A DNA stretch of 64,000 nucleotides, taken from the NCBI RefSeq assembly GCF_000941055.1, contig NZ_CP007202.1:2104001-2168000 (forward strand), in the 5' to 3' direction. Origin of the DNA: Siansivirga zeaxanthinifaciens CC-SAMT-1 (GTDB lineage Bacteria; Bacteroidota; Bacteroidia; Flavobacteriales; Flavobacteriaceae). The first letter of the stretch is position 1. Each line of letters begins with the position of its first letter. The notes below the pieces were generated by a model. The model saw only the letters and a list, made by a program, of their open reading frames with translations, did not search any database and was not told where the DNA came from. Shown here piece after piece: positions 27,385-36,877 of the stretch. The position numbers and the translations under genes are program-made.

Positions 27385-27654
27385 TTAGCGTTTTGAAATT
27401 GAGTTATGCGTAATTTGTTTTTGTCTGGAACATTTAAAACGTCCTTTTTCAAATACTCTTAATTTTTGGTGTTTGGTGGCGCGTCCCTGAACCCGTTTGC
27501 GCCACATTTTGAAACTACTCGGTTTCATTTCGCGACGCATGAGGTCTATAACATCTTTTTCTGTTAAGTTAAATTGAAATTTTATAGCTTCAAATGGTGT
27601 GCGATCTTCCCAAGCCATTTCAATAACACGGTCAATTTCTATGTCACTTAGCAT
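27385..27654 (-). CDS. TIGR03643 family small protein
   Basis: 89 residues: DIEIDRVIEMAWEDRTPFEAIKFQFNLTEKDVIDLMRREMKPSSFKMWRKRV is the defining block of TIGR03643, with an HTH-like helical layout; the C-terminus is basic (RFKCSRQKQITHNS). Function unknown; I know the family mostly from neighbourhoods with cryptochromes. Its start overlaps the stop of the upstream 143-residue gene by one base. Confidence 0.85.
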   Translation of the reverse strand: MLSDIEIDRVIEMAWEDRTPFEAIKFQFNLTEKDVIDLMRREMKPSSFKMWRKRVQGRATKHQKLRVFEKGRFKCSRQKQITHNSISKR

Positions 27655-28085
27655 TATAAATTGTAATTGAAATTAAATTGTTCATCGAACAGAACTTTTC
27701 TGTCTAATAATTTTCTAAAAAATGATTTATTTTCTTTTAAAGTCCTGCTGTTTTTAAATTGAATAAATCTGCCCTGAGCATGAATACTCGAACCGTTTAC
27801 TTTGTAAATAACCAATTGGTAATAAGGAATAACCCAAACAAAAGTTTCTAACCCTTTATTTATTCTAACCAAAACTCCACTAGGTCGCAGTTCTAGATTT
27901 GCATAGTTAACGTCGGAAACCGTATTTAAATAGGGCTTTAAATTATCACTAGCATTTTCTATAATCATTCGTTTTGAACCGATACCTTTGAGTTTTATTT
28001 TTTCTAATAACGAAAAAGGCTTACCAACCAGATCATTAATTAATTGGTCGTTACTTTTATTGGTATATGTTGAATCTATAATCAA
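27654..28085 (-). CDS. Conserved unknown protein, first gene behind the shared light-island promoter
   Basis: 143 residues from TTG 28085 (LIIDSTYTNKSND...). The frame also opens at TTG 28109, but that codon lies inside the -7 box (28107-28114), so 28085 is the first start that a transcript from this promoter can use; it gives the same box-to-start distance (about 21 nt) as the TetR gene. The middle (LELRPSGVLVRINKGLETFVWVIPYYQLVIYK) is beta-rich, perhaps PH-like. No family recognised. Confidence 0.65.
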   Translation of the reverse strand: MIIDSTYTNKSNDQLINDLVGKPFSLLEKIKLKGIGSKRMIIENASDNLKPYLNTVSDVNYANLELRPSGVLVRINKGLETFVWVIPYYQLVIYKVNGSSIHAQGRFIQFKNSRTLKENKSFFRKLLDRKVLFDEQFNFNYNL

Positions 28086-28106
28086 GGTTATTTTTTTGAA
28101 TCTAAT

Positions 28107-28155
28107 CAAAAATACAAAATGTTTAACCTTTATTAGATAATATTAAACAAAATTT
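28107..28155 (-). promoter_or_regulatory. Light-island promoter module, copy B
   Basis: Minus strand: AAATTTTGTTTAA (28155-28143), 16 nt, TTAAACATTTT (28126-28116), 1 nt, TATTTTTG -7 box (28114-28107). The same elements with identical spacing occur at 36878-36926. Drives the 143-residue gene and probably TIGR03643 through the class I photolyase. Confidence 0.7.
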
Positions 28156-28188
28156 ATATATTATTTTCTGATGTCTTATAAGAATAAT

Positions 28189-29673
28189 CTATTGGTTACG
28201 TAATAATCGATTGCGATCATTTAAAGTATGTCGTTTTAAGATGCGATAACTTTCTTTTTTAACCAGTGGATGATCTTTTAAATTCCAAAGCGTATCACTA
28301 GCGTGTTTGCGGGTTTCTTTCTCATTAATAATGGGGAAGGGATAGTCTTTTCCTAATTCAAAACCAGATAATTGCTGGTCAAAATAGGTCATTTCGCTTG
28401 GGTTGTGTATGATTGGTGCCTCTAAATGTGCCAACTCTGGTACCCATTGTTTAATAAATTTGCCTTCTGGGTCGTGTTCGATGCTGTTTTTTAATGGGTT
28501 ATAAATACGCAACATGTTAATACCAGTTTCTCCAGCCTGCATTTGTATTTGCGGGTAATGGATGCCGGGTTCAAAATCTAAAAATAAACTGGCCAAATGC
28601 TCACTTAAATCTTGCCAAGGTTGCCATAAATTGTGGGTAAAAAAGGAAACCACTAAGGCGCGCATTCTAAAATTAAGGTAACCGGTTTCGTTTAAACAAC
28701 GCATACAGGCATCGACTAACGGAAAGCCTGTTTGTCCGTTTTTCCAAGCATTTTGGTACTCTAAATTCACAGGTTTATTTAGTTGATGATAGCCTTTGTT
28801 TACACTATGAAACTCCATTTGGTGTTCCATTTCAAACTTTTGAATAAAATGCGCCTGCCAACGTAAACGCGATACAAAGGCATTTAAGTGGCGTTTGTGT
28901 TTGGTTATTTTAACTTCGTTTGAAGCCTGATTAATCACTTGTTTAACCGAAAGATTTCCCCAAGCGATGTAAGGCGACAAGCGGCTGCAACCTGTTCGGG
29001 CTTCTAAAGGTTTTGAGATGTGAAACATGTAATTTTTGTAGCGCCCATTGTAAAACGATTTTAAATATTTTAAACCCGTTGTGCTACCACCTTTTTGGAA
29101 ATTTTTATTGGGAATGGTTTGAAGCGATACGGTTTTAAAAGATTGTTCTAATTTTTCAATTTCACTAATACTAAGTAATTGCTCTTTTTTAGGTTGAAAC
29201 TGAAATTCGGCTTGCATCATATAACGATCCCAATCTTCAAACCAGGTATTTCGGTTTGTTAGTCCGCGTTGCACGCCATTATTGATGTTTTCTGTCCAAA
29301 CAATGTTTGCGTTTTTACAATATTCCGCGAAAGCGATATCGCGTTTAAAGGTTGAAAGGATGCCGGTTTCCATATGAGAAAACACCTGCGATATCATGTA
29401 GTTTTTTTGAAGTGATTCTATGCTGTGTTCAATCGTTTCGTTTACGACTAATACTTTTGAATTATAGGGTTTTAGTTGATTGTTTAAATCGTCTATAGAT
29501 TGTTTTACAAAATCCCAATGACGCCTGCTGTAGTGCTTGTCTTGAAGCAAAAAATCTTCAAAAACGTATAGGAGTAAGACCTTATTTTTGGTGTTTAAAG
29601 CATTGTATATGGCTTCGTTATCTTGTAAACGAAGATCGCGTTTTAGCCATACGATACTTAGGTTTTGTTTCAC
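28189..29673 (-). CDS. Cryptochrome/photolyase-family flavoprotein with a divergent flavin pocket
   Basis: 494 residues. N-terminal domain [24 protein letters not shown] domain with [40 protein letters not shown] and [14 protein letters not shown]. The usual D-x5-N-x-GNWQW segment reads [16 protein letters not shown]: Asp366 is kept, but the residue aligned to the flavin N5-proximal Asn is His372 (codon 28560-28558). It may be a photoreceptor or a photolyase with other photochemistry. Spaced 6 bp after the FeS photolyase gene. Confidence 0.85.
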   Translation of the reverse strand: MKQNLSIVWLKRDLRLQDNEAIYNALNTKNKVLLLYVFEDFLLQDKHYSRRHWDFVKQSIDDLNNQLKPYNSKVLVVNETIEHSIESLQKNYMISQVFSHMETGILSTFKRDIAFAEYCKNANIVWTENINNGVQRGLTNRNTWFEDWDRYMMQAEFQFQPKKEQLLSISEIEKLEQSFKTVSLQTIPNKNFQKGGSTTGLKYLKSFYNGRYKNYMFHISKPLEARTGCSRLSPYIAWGNLSVKQVINQASNEVKITKHKRHLNAFVSRLRWQAHFIQKFEMEHQMEFHSVNKGYHQLNKPVNLEYQNAWKNGQTGFPLVDACMRCLNETGYLNFRMRALVVSFFTHNLWQPWQDLSEHLASLFLDFEPGIHYPQIQMQAGETGINMLRIYNPLKNSIEHDPEGKFIKQWVPELAHLEAPIIHNPSEMTYFDQQLSGFELGKDYPFPIINEKETRKHASDTLWNLKDHPLVKKESYRILKRHTLNDRNRLLRNQ

Positions 29674-29679
29674 TTTAAA

Positions 29680-31212
29680 TTAGTAATTATCGGGGTTTTC
29701 TATTATTTGGGCAGCACGTTCTTTCATTTGGGTTAGTTGGTCTCTATCCATTTTATCTAACACGCTATACATCATGCCCATTCTAAAATTATTGCCTAAT
29801 TTATCACGGTTGTTGTCTAGAAAATCCCAATATAAACTGTTAAACGGACAAGCTTTATCACCCAATTTTTCTTTATGATCGTAATGGCAATTTGAGCAAT
29901 AGTTACTCATTTTATTAATATAGCTTCCGCTGGAAACATAAGGTTTGGTGGCAATTTTTCCGCCGTCTGCAAACTGACTCATGCCTCGGGTATTGGGAAG
30001 TTGCACCCATTCTATAGCATCCACATAAATACCTAAATACCAAGTATCTACTTGCTCTGGGTCGATTTGTGTTAACAATGCATAATTGCCCGTAACCATT
30101 AAGCGTTGGATGTGGTGCGCATACCCATTGTCTAAACTATTGGTTATGGCGTGTTTTAGGCAATTCATTTTGGTTTTACCTGTCCAAAAAAAGTCGGGTA
30201 GGGTATTGGTGTTTTCTAAATAGTTTTGGTTTTTATAATATGGCATTAAAGCCCAATACATGCCTCGCATATACTCGCGCCATCCAATAATTTGGCGAAT
30301 AAAGCCTTCAACCTGAGAAATGTCTATGGTTTCGCCATGTTTGCGCCAATAATTTAAAACCGTATCGACGATGTTTTTTGGTGAAATTAGTTTTAAATTC
30401 ATGGCAAAGGATAGCCTGGAGTGAAACAAATAGACTTCATCTGTATGCATGGCATCTTGATAATCGCCAAAATGAATTAATAATACCTCACAAAAATATT
30501 TAAGTTGATCTAGCGCTTGTTGTCTGGTAATGGGGTAATTAAAAGTTTTGGTATCAAACTTACCAATGGTTTTAATGTTACTATTTTCAATTAACTCCAC
30601 AATATCTGAAACCTCGTTTTTAAAGTATTTGTATGTTGGTATGCTGTGGTCGCCTTTCCATTTGTTGCGGTTGCTTTTATCGTAATTCCATTTGCCACCT
30701 TCGGGTTGGTCGCCAACCATTAAAATATCATGTTTTTTACGCATATCGCGATAAAAATTTTCCATGAGGTATTGTTTTTTACCTTTAAAAAAATCTTTTA
30801 AATCGTGGCGTTTGGTGTAAAAATGTTCTGTTGAAAAAGCTTCACTTTCAATCTCTAAATTTTTGCAGAAATCTGCTAATTGCTGGTCTAAACGATATTC
30901 GTCTGGAAACTGATATTCAAATTTTTCAATCTGATGTTTTTTGATTAAAAACTGAATGTTTTCAACAAGATTTTGTGTGTTTTGTTTGTCGTTTAAAGTG
31001 ACATATTCAACCTGACAACCTTCGTTTTTTAAGTGATTAGCAAAGGCACGCATTGCTGCAAAAAAACCGATTATTTTTTGAATGTGATGTGTTACATAAT
31101 CGGTTTCTTGTCGCAATTCAAACAAACAGTAAACCCTATTTTTTTGGTCGGTTTTGTACCAACTATGTTTGCTGTTTAATTGATCGCCAAGAATGAGTCT
31201 AAGTGTTTTCAT
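29680..31212 (-). CDS. FeS-BCP / PhrB-type prokaryotic (6-4) photolyase
   Basis: 510 residues. LRLILGDQLN at the N-terminus, the YAHHIQRLMVTGNYALL segment and VEWVQLPNTRGMSQFADGG type C-terminus (here IEWVQLPNTRGMSQFADGG) mark the iron-sulfur bacterial cryptochrome/photolyase class, whose characterised members repair (6-4) photoproducts. Four Cys for the 4Fe-4S cluster: 351, 439, 442 and 455, each one residue later than the PhrB set as I know it (350, 438, 441, 454). Known members use a lumazine-type antenna. Confidence 0.93.
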   Translation of the reverse strand: MKTLRLILGDQLNSKHSWYKTDQKNRVYCLFELRQETDYVTHHIQKIIGFFAAMRAFANHLKNEGCQVEYVTLNDKQNTQNLVENIQFLIKKHQIEKFEYQFPDEYRLDQQLADFCKNLEIESEAFSTEHFYTKRHDLKDFFKGKKQYLMENFYRDMRKKHDILMVGDQPEGGKWNYDKSNRNKWKGDHSIPTYKYFKNEVSDIVELIENSNIKTIGKFDTKTFNYPITRQQALDQLKYFCEVLLIHFGDYQDAMHTDEVYLFHSRLSFAMNLKLISPKNIVDTVLNYWRKHGETIDISQVEGFIRQIIGWREYMRGMYWALMPYYKNQNYLENTNTLPDFFWTGKTKMNCLKHAITNSLDNGYAHHIQRLMVTGNYALLTQIDPEQVDTWYLGIYVDAIEWVQLPNTRGMSQFADGGKIATKPYVSSGSYINKMSNYCSNCHYDHKEKLGDKACPFNSLYWDFLDNNRDKLGNNFRMGMMYSVLDKMDRDQLTQMKERAAQIIENPDNY

Positions 31213-31271
31213 TAATTTATTTTTGTTCTCGATACATCCTTCGTTTTAACTCAAGATATTCGAACTTACGG

Positions 31272-32585
31272 TTAAAATAAGGTGTCTTGCAACCACAAAC
31301 GCTGGTGTTTACCATCGCTATCGTAACGCTCGGCTTGCAGTTTTACGTTAAATGTTCGGTCTCTGGGGTCGTTGCCAACACCAGAAACATACATCCAATT
31401 ACCGTAATTGCTGTGCACATCGTAATCTATAAGTAAACTTTCAAAATAGCTGGCACCAATGCGCCAATCCAGTTCCAGTGTTTTTGCAAAATAACTAGCT
31501 ACGTTTTGGCGACCACGATTGCTCATCCAGCCCGTTTTTTTAAGCTCAATCATGTTGGCATTAACAAAGGGCTCGTTGGTTTTACCATCAATCCATTGTT
31601 GGATTTTAGTCTCGTTGGTAGACCAATCATACGTTTTATCAAGTATGCCACCTAACTTAAAAATAGCATTGCCATGTTTTAGGGAGACGTATTTAAAATA
31701 ATCGCGCCAAATAAGTTCAAAAATGAGCCAGTAAGTCGATTCGTTTTTAAAATGTTCCTTTTCAAAGTGTTTAATTTGATAGTAAATATGCTTTGCAGAA
31801 AGACTACCGTTTGCCAACCAAGGCGAAAATTTGCTGCTAAACTCAGTACCTATTAATCCGTTACGTGTTTTTTTGTAAACGCCTATTTTTTTGGTGTTAA
31901 AAAAATAATCTTGTAAGCGATTTAAAGCTTCTGTTTCGCCACCTTTAAAAGGGAAGGCACTGTTTGGATGTGTTTCAAAAGCCTCAAACCCTAAAGTGGT
32001 TAAAGTTGGTATTGACGTGTTGTTTTCAACATTAAAATTTTCTTTTTCTGCTGAAATACGCACGGTTTCTGGTCTTATCTCTGCATATTTCTCGCATTTT
32101 TTTCTAAAATCGGTAAAAACCTTAGGAAGGTTATGGATGTTAAAAGGAAGATCATCAGGATGAAATAAAAACTGATCGTAGGTTTCAATAAAAGAAATGG
32201 TTTTAGAAACCTTATTTTTTACGGCATTTAAAACTTGATTTTCCTCTGAAGTCCATTCCTTTTGAAGATATATAGCATCGATTTTAAACCTATCACAAAG
32301 CTGAGAAATGGCCTGTTCAGGCGCTTCAAAATAAACAAAAAGTGGAATGTTTATGTTTTGAAGTTGCTGCTTTAAATCGGTAATGGTTTCAATTAAAAAT
32401 TGGGCTCTAAATTTTTCAGTTTTTTTAAAACCGAAAGCCGAATTTTCGAATTGTTTAGGATCAAAACAATAAACAGCTATAACTTTTTCACTGTTTTTTA
32501 TAGCATTATTTATAGATAGGTTATCGTGCGTTCGTAAATCGTTTCTAAACCAAATTAGGCTTGTTTTGTTTTGTTTCGTCTGCAT
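31272..32585 (-). CDS. DASH-family cryptochrome
   Basis: 437 residues. [21 protein letters not shown] at the start; FAD domain with [40 protein letters not shown] and [24 protein letters not shown], the diagnostic DASH segment with the N5-proximal Asn kept. Cry-DASH proteins repair single-stranded or loop CPDs and may signal. Its first 10 codons overlap the end of the DUF2256 gene (31 bp), so the pair is translationally coupled. Confidence 0.95.
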   Translation of the reverse strand: MQTKQNKTSLIWFRNDLRTHDNLSINNAIKNSEKVIAVYCFDPKQFENSAFGFKKTEKFRAQFLIETITDLKQQLQNINIPLFVYFEAPEQAISQLCDRFKIDAIYLQKEWTSEENQVLNAVKNKVSKTISFIETYDQFLFHPDDLPFNIHNLPKVFTDFRKKCEKYAEIRPETVRISAEKENFNVENNTSIPTLTTLGFEAFETHPNSAFPFKGGETEALNRLQDYFFNTKKIGVYKKTRNGLIGTEFSSKFSPWLANGSLSAKHIYYQIKHFEKEHFKNESTYWLIFELIWRDYFKYVSLKHGNAIFKLGGILDKTYDWSTNETKIQQWIDGKTNEPFVNANMIELKKTGWMSNRGRQNVASYFAKTLELDWRIGASYFESLLIDYDVHSNYGNWMYVSGVGNDPRDRTFNVKLQAERYDSDGKHQRLWLQDTLF

Positions 32586-32695
32586 TTTTCACTACAATAT
32601 TTTACCTCTTCCCAGTTCTTTTCCCATTTTTTTCGCCATGTATATGGTAAGCCACAGGTTAGACATATTTTGGTAGGAAGCTGTTGTTTTTTCAT
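32555..32695 (-). CDS. DUF2256 small zinc-ribbon-like protein
   Basis: 46 residues (ATG 32695, stop 32555): starts [20 protein letters not shown] and ends [15 protein letters not shown]. CxxC ... CxxxC gives a putative zinc site, and the [16 protein letters not shown] block is the DUF2256 signature. The family is regularly found next to cryptochromes. It lies 39 bp after the SDR gene and overlaps cry-DASH. Confidence 0.9.
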   Translation of the reverse strand: MKKQQLPTKICLTCGLPYTWRKKWEKNWEEVKYCSEKCRRNKTKQA

Positions 32696-32734
32696 GTTTT
32701 TCAACTCAAATTATTTACAAACGTTCCTGTGACA

Positions 32735-34159
32735 TTAGGCATTCGCAATTTTATTAATCATGCCTTTAAAAATGAATCCATGAAAGGGTAAAACGCTGAA
32801 CCAATAGAGTCTGCCCCAAATGCCACGAGGTCTAAACGTAGCACGTTGGTAAACTTTGCCTTTGGCCACTTGAAACTCTAACCAAGCTTCGCCAGGAAGT
32901 TTCATTTCGGCAAATAAAATGAGTCTTTTTTGTTCTTTATCGGCTAACAAGACACGCCAAAAATCTAACGCATCGCCCGTGTGGATGTCGGTTTTGTTGG
33001 TACGACCTCTACGTAAGCCAATGCCACCAACGGCTTTGTCTAAAAACCCTCTAATTTTCCATAAAAAAGTGCCATAATACCAACCATTTTCGCCACCAAT
33101 AGCCCAAATTTTTTCAAGAGTTCGTTGTTCGTTTTTTACCTTTTGTTCTTTAATATCTTTAAAACAACCGTGTTTTGGTACTTTTAAATATTTTGATGAA
33201 GCACGTTTCTTATTTCGGCCACTTATAAAAGCATCTTTCCAGCTAGAAATAATATCATTACCTTCAATTTTAACAAAGGCAAATTCGACCGCCTGGTGGT
33301 ATGTCATGGGTTTTACCTCCAACAATTCATTAATATTACTTTTTTCACCAATAATTTCTATACCCATACTGTTTACTAGTGAAGACGCCAGTTTGTAAGA
33401 GGTAGACGTTACAAAATAAAGCCAATAACTCGATAGTTTGGGCGTCATAACGGGTACTGTTAAAATATAGCGTTTAAGTTTTCTTATTTTGGCAAATTCT
33501 AACAGCATTTGCTTGTAAGTCATAATTTCTGGACCAAAAATATCGTGTGAGGTATTGTATAATTCTTTTTTGCCCAAACCCTTAGTTAAAAACGCCAGTA
33601 CATCGCGAACACCAATGGGTTGGGTTTTGGTATTTAGCCATTTTGGGGCTATCATAACGGGGAGCTTTTCAACTAAATCCCTAATAATTTCAAAACTCGC
33701 ACTACCAGAACCCACGATAATACCTGCTTTAAAAACCGTAAGCGCATAGCTATTGGATTTTAAAGTTTCTTCTACATTTTTTCGAGATAATAGGTGTTTA
33801 GAAAGCTTGGTATCGTTGGTAATACCACTTAAGTAAATAACCTGTTGTACGTTGGTGGTTTCTATATAATTTTTGAAATTTACTGCACAGGCTTCCTCCA
33901 TTTTATGAAACTGGTCTACCGAATTTGACATGGAATGAATCAAATAGTATGCAGCGTCAATATCTTTTGGAATGTTTTGAAGGGTTTCTGGTTTTAAAAA
34001 ATCGGCTTCTACCACATGCAGATTTTTTTCATCGGAGTATTTACGTTCAGTACGTAATTTTCCGCGAACAGCGCAAACTAACGTGTGGCCTTCCTCTAAT
34101 AATAACGGTATGATACGTTTGCCAATGTATCCCGATGCTCCTGTAATAAGAATTCTCAT
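32735..34159 (-). CDS. SDR epimerase-like protein with DUF2867 domain
   Basis: 474 residues: N-terminal NAD(P)-binding extended SDR (LITGASGYIGKRIIPLLLEEGH, YLIHSMS, YLSGITND), then a C-terminal DUF2867 domain (GCFKDIKEQKV, DFWRVLLADKEQKRLILFAEMKLPGEAWLEFQV, FRPRGIWGRLYWFSVLPFHGFIF). The substrate is unknown; relatives occur in flavobacterial photolyase/carotenoid neighbourhoods. A 92-bp gap separates it from the flavin reductase gene. Confidence 0.88.
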   Translation of the reverse strand: MRILITGASGYIGKRIIPLLLEEGHTLVCAVRGKLRTERKYSDEKNLHVVEADFLKPETLQNIPKDIDAAYYLIHSMSNSVDQFHKMEEACAVNFKNYIETTNVQQVIYLSGITNDTKLSKHLLSRKNVEETLKSNSYALTVFKAGIIVGSGSASFEIIRDLVEKLPVMIAPKWLNTKTQPIGVRDVLAFLTKGLGKKELYNTSHDIFGPEIMTYKQMLLEFAKIRKLKRYILTVPVMTPKLSSYWLYFVTSTSYKLASSLVNSMGIEIIGEKSNINELLEVKPMTYHQAVEFAFVKIEGNDIISSWKDAFISGRNKKRASSKYLKVPKHGCFKDIKEQKVKNEQRTLEKIWAIGGENGWYYGTFLWKIRGFLDKAVGGIGLRRGRTNKTDIHTGDALDFWRVLLADKEQKRLILFAEMKLPGEAWLEFQVAKGKVYQRATFRPRGIWGRLYWFSVLPFHGFIFKGMINKIANA

Positions 34160-34251
34160 GGGTTTAGCTATTCGGTTAAATTATTATTAGACATTAAATT
34201 ACGAAACAAACTTCAGATTATAGCATTAAAATGAATACTGCTGCAGGTTTG

Positions 34252-34881
34252 TTATAATTTAACGCTCTGTTTTTTGGGCCGTTGGTACGAAAAACGTGTT
34301 TTTAGTTCGGGGATACTGTAACCATCTAAACCGTTAATAGTGGCTACTTTTCCTTTTGAAAGATTAATAAAACCGTCAGTGTCAACTAAATCATCTTGAA
34401 TAAAAATTTCTTTTATTTTACCAATAATTAAAATGGTTCCGTTTGACTTTATTGGATATTCTTCAATATATTCCATAGCCAATTGTAAGGGTGAATTGGC
34501 TACAAATGGCGCAAAATGATTGTTTTTATATTCAGATTCTAATTGTGTAACATCGAATTCTGAAACCGATTTATCGTATTTAGCCGATGTATGATGCGCA
34601 TCTTCAATAATATCTTGGTGGATATGATTGATGGTATAAAACCCATTTTCTTTGATGTTTTCGTAGGTGTTTCTAGGAACCGTTGTTGGTCTTAAAAAAA
34701 AGCCTAAAAGCGGTGGGTTAGACCCTATGTGAGTGATGGAACTAAAAACAGCCACATTTTCTAATCCGCTGTTAGATTTGGTTCCAATTAAATTTGCCGA
34801 TTTGTAACCAGAACAACTATTAATTAGGTTTATTTGATATAAATGAGGAAGCGCTTCAATGGCTTCAGTATTAAATGTCAT
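34252..34881 (-). CDS. Flavin reductase-family (FMN-binding split barrel) protein
   Basis: 209 residues. SGYKSANLIGTKSNSGLENVAVFSS and PLLGFFLRPTTVPRNTYENIKENGFYTINH are the flavin-binding parts of the flavin reductase-like split-barrel fold. It could supply reduced flavin or act on another oxidised substrate. Only 2 bp after the AarF gene. Confidence 0.85.
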   Translation of the reverse strand: MTFNTEAIEALPHLYQINLINSCSGYKSANLIGTKSNSGLENVAVFSSITHIGSNPPLLGFFLRPTTVPRNTYENIKENGFYTINHIHQDIIEDAHHTSAKYDKSVSEFDVTQLESEYKNNHFAPFVANSPLQLAMEYIEEYPIKSNGTILIIGKIKEIFIQDDLVDTDGFINLSKGKVATINGLDGYSIPELKTRFSYQRPKKQSVKL

Positions 34882-34883
34882 TC

Positions 34884-36194
34884 CTATAAATTTATAAAGT
34901 TGTTAATTTTTATATTTTTCGATTTTAAATCGAACATTAAATTGTAAAGTCCGAAAAACGTTCTATTTATATAAATGAAATGCTTAGAACCTCTGTTACC
35001 ATTCATTTTACGAAGCTCGGTGCTTTTACTGTAACGTTGTCCCATTTCTGAAATAGCATTAAAGAAATCGGGGTTAGAAAAATCGAAAGTTTCTGCGTGA
35101 AAAGGCTGGGTAAACAAACTAAGCATCTCGTGAAACATGGCCGAGAAAAAGGCTAATTCTTCTTTAGAATCATCGGGTCTTAAAATCTCTAATTCGAACA
35201 TTTTTTCATTAAAAACTTTCGGATTATTAATGCTTTCTTTTTTAGCCAACTCGAAGTAAGGTTTATAAAATTCGTTTGGAACTTCTTTCATACAACCAAA
35301 ATCGAGAGCAATAAGCTCTGCTTCTTTTGAAACCAGAAAGTTACCAGGATGTGGGTCGGCATGAACTTTTTTAAGCACATGCATTTGAAACATATAAAAA
35401 TCCCATAGTGCCTGACCTAATTTATCGGCCTTTTCTTGGTCTGTATTATGAGCTGTAAATTCAGAAAGATGTTCGCCATCCATCCAATCCATGGTTATAA
35501 TACGCTCCGATGATAAGGCTTCGTAATAGTTTGGAAATTTTAAATTAGGAATGTGTTTACAGGCTTCGGCAATGGCTTTGCTTTGTTGTACTTCTAAAAT
35601 ATAATTGGTTTCTTCAACCAATTTGTTTTCTACTTCTTTAAAATACTTATCAGAGTCTTTTCCTTTAATATTAAACATTTTAATAGCAATGGGTTTTACC
35701 AAAGCCAAATCGGAAGCAATGCTTTCTGCGACTCCCGGATATTGAATTTTCACAGCAAGTTTTTTCCCGTCCTTTTCTGCTACATGCACTTGACCAATAC
35801 TAGCAGCGTTCACAGAGTTAAGGTTGAAGGAGTCGTAAATTTGGCTTGGTAGTTTCCCAAAGTATTTTTTAAATGTTTTAGACACCAATGGTGCCGAAAG
35901 CGGTGGTACAGAAAATTGTGATAGCGAAAATTTCTCCACATAAGCCTGAGGCAAAATGCTTTTCTCCATGCTTAACATTTGAGCTACTTTTAAAGCACTT
36001 CCTTTAAGTTGCTTTAAGCTATCGTAAATATCTTCTGCGTTATTTTTGTTTAGTGTTTCTTTAGCTTCTTCCTCGGTTTTAGTGATTTTGTCGCCATAAT
36101 ATTTTAAATAATTTACTCCAACTTTTGCGCCAGTAGACACCAGTTTACTGGCGCGTTGAATTTTTGAAGTTGGAATGCTATTAATAGTTTTCAT
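34884..36194 (-). CDS. AarF/ABC1/UbiB-family atypical kinase
   Basis: 436 residues. Marks of the family: KxGQ-like LKGSALKVAQMLSME (residues 62-76), PLSAPLVSKTFKKYFG, NAASIGQVHVAEKDGKKLAVKIQYPG with the Ala-rich nucleotide loop, DWMDGEHLSEF, VHADPHPGNFLV and ALDFGCMKEV. UbiB-like proteins support quinone or other lipid synthesis through an ATPase activity. Between the TetR gene (6 bp) and the flavin reductase gene (2 bp), so it is co-transcribed with the regulator. Confidence 0.92.
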   Translation of the reverse strand: MKTINSIPTSKIQRASKLVSTGAKVGVNYLKYYGDKITKTEEEAKETLNKNNAEDIYDSLKQLKGSALKVAQMLSMEKSILPQAYVEKFSLSQFSVPPLSAPLVSKTFKKYFGKLPSQIYDSFNLNSVNAASIGQVHVAEKDGKKLAVKIQYPGVAESIASDLALVKPIAIKMFNIKGKDSDKYFKEVENKLVEETNYILEVQQSKAIAEACKHIPNLKFPNYYEALSSERIITMDWMDGEHLSEFTAHNTDQEKADKLGQALWDFYMFQMHVLKKVHADPHPGNFLVSKEAELIALDFGCMKEVPNEFYKPYFELAKKESINNPKVFNEKMFELEILRPDDSKEELAFFSAMFHEMLSLFTQPFHAETFDFSNPDFFNAISEMGQRYSKSTELRKMNGNRGSKHFIYINRTFFGLYNLMFDLKSKNIKINNFINL

Positions 36195-36200
36195 AGGATA

Positions 36201-36857
36201 TTAGTTCATTTGCATTTTTTCTTTGAAAAGAAATTTTCCAAAGTCAATCACGCTTTTTAGGGGCGCTATATTTAAAATATCGAAGCTGGTGTTGACTGCT
36301 TTTTCAATAAAAATATCTGTTTTTTCAATTCCAGCCGATGTATCTTCTAACCAAAATTTCATGGTAACAAGCAATTGTGCCCATGCAGATTCCTGTATCG
36401 CTTTCTTTTGAATTTTGTCGATAGTAGCCTGTTTAATATCAAGCGTTTCTATGTCTAAATGATCTATGTAGTTTGTAAAAGCTTTCTTTAATTCTGAAAG
36501 TTTTAGTAAAGCTTTTAAATTCTTTTTGTTGGATTCTAGAGCATAAACAACATAACTTCTGTTGGCTGTTAGAATTTCAAAAAAAGTAAAGTAAAAACTT
36601 AATAATTTATTTCGAGCATCGAAATTTTGATAGTCTTCGTTTTTGTCTAAAATCTGAATTGCATTATCAAAAAACGCTTTTAGAATATGTTTTTCAATAG
36701 CCTCGAAAGACCCAAAATAATTATAGAATAAAGCTTCATCAAAATTGTTTGCTTTAGCAAAACTATATACAGATTTTGGGTTGGAGTTATGCTCTAAAAC
36801 ATAATCCATATATAAAGACATGATATCGTTTTCGCTTATTGTTTTCTTTTTTGCCAT
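36201..36857 (-). CDS. TetR-family transcriptional regulator heading the light island
   Basis: 218 residues from ATG 36857 (MAKKKTISENDIMSLYMDY). N-terminal HTH (about residues 10-55: NPKSVYSFAKANNFDEALFYNYFGSFEAIEKHIL, the YNYFGSFEAIE part matching the TetR recognition helix and start of helix 4), then an all-helical C-terminal ligand domain. First gene of 17 in the same direction. Its promoter (36878-36926) shares a dyad with the one at 28107-28155, so it may be autoregulated and control both; this is inference. Confidence 0.85.
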   Translation of the reverse strand: MAKKKTISENDIMSLYMDYVLEHNSNPKSVYSFAKANNFDEALFYNYFGSFEAIEKHILKAFFDNAIQILDKNEDYQNFDARNKLLSFYFTFFEILTANRSYVVYALESNKKNLKALLKLSELKKAFTNYIDHLDIETLDIKQATIDKIQKKAIQESAWAQLLVTMKFWLEDTSAGIEKTDIFIEKAVNTSFDILNIAPLKSVIDFGKFLFKEKMQMN

Positions 36858-36877
36858 TAGATTTAATTTTAACAGCA

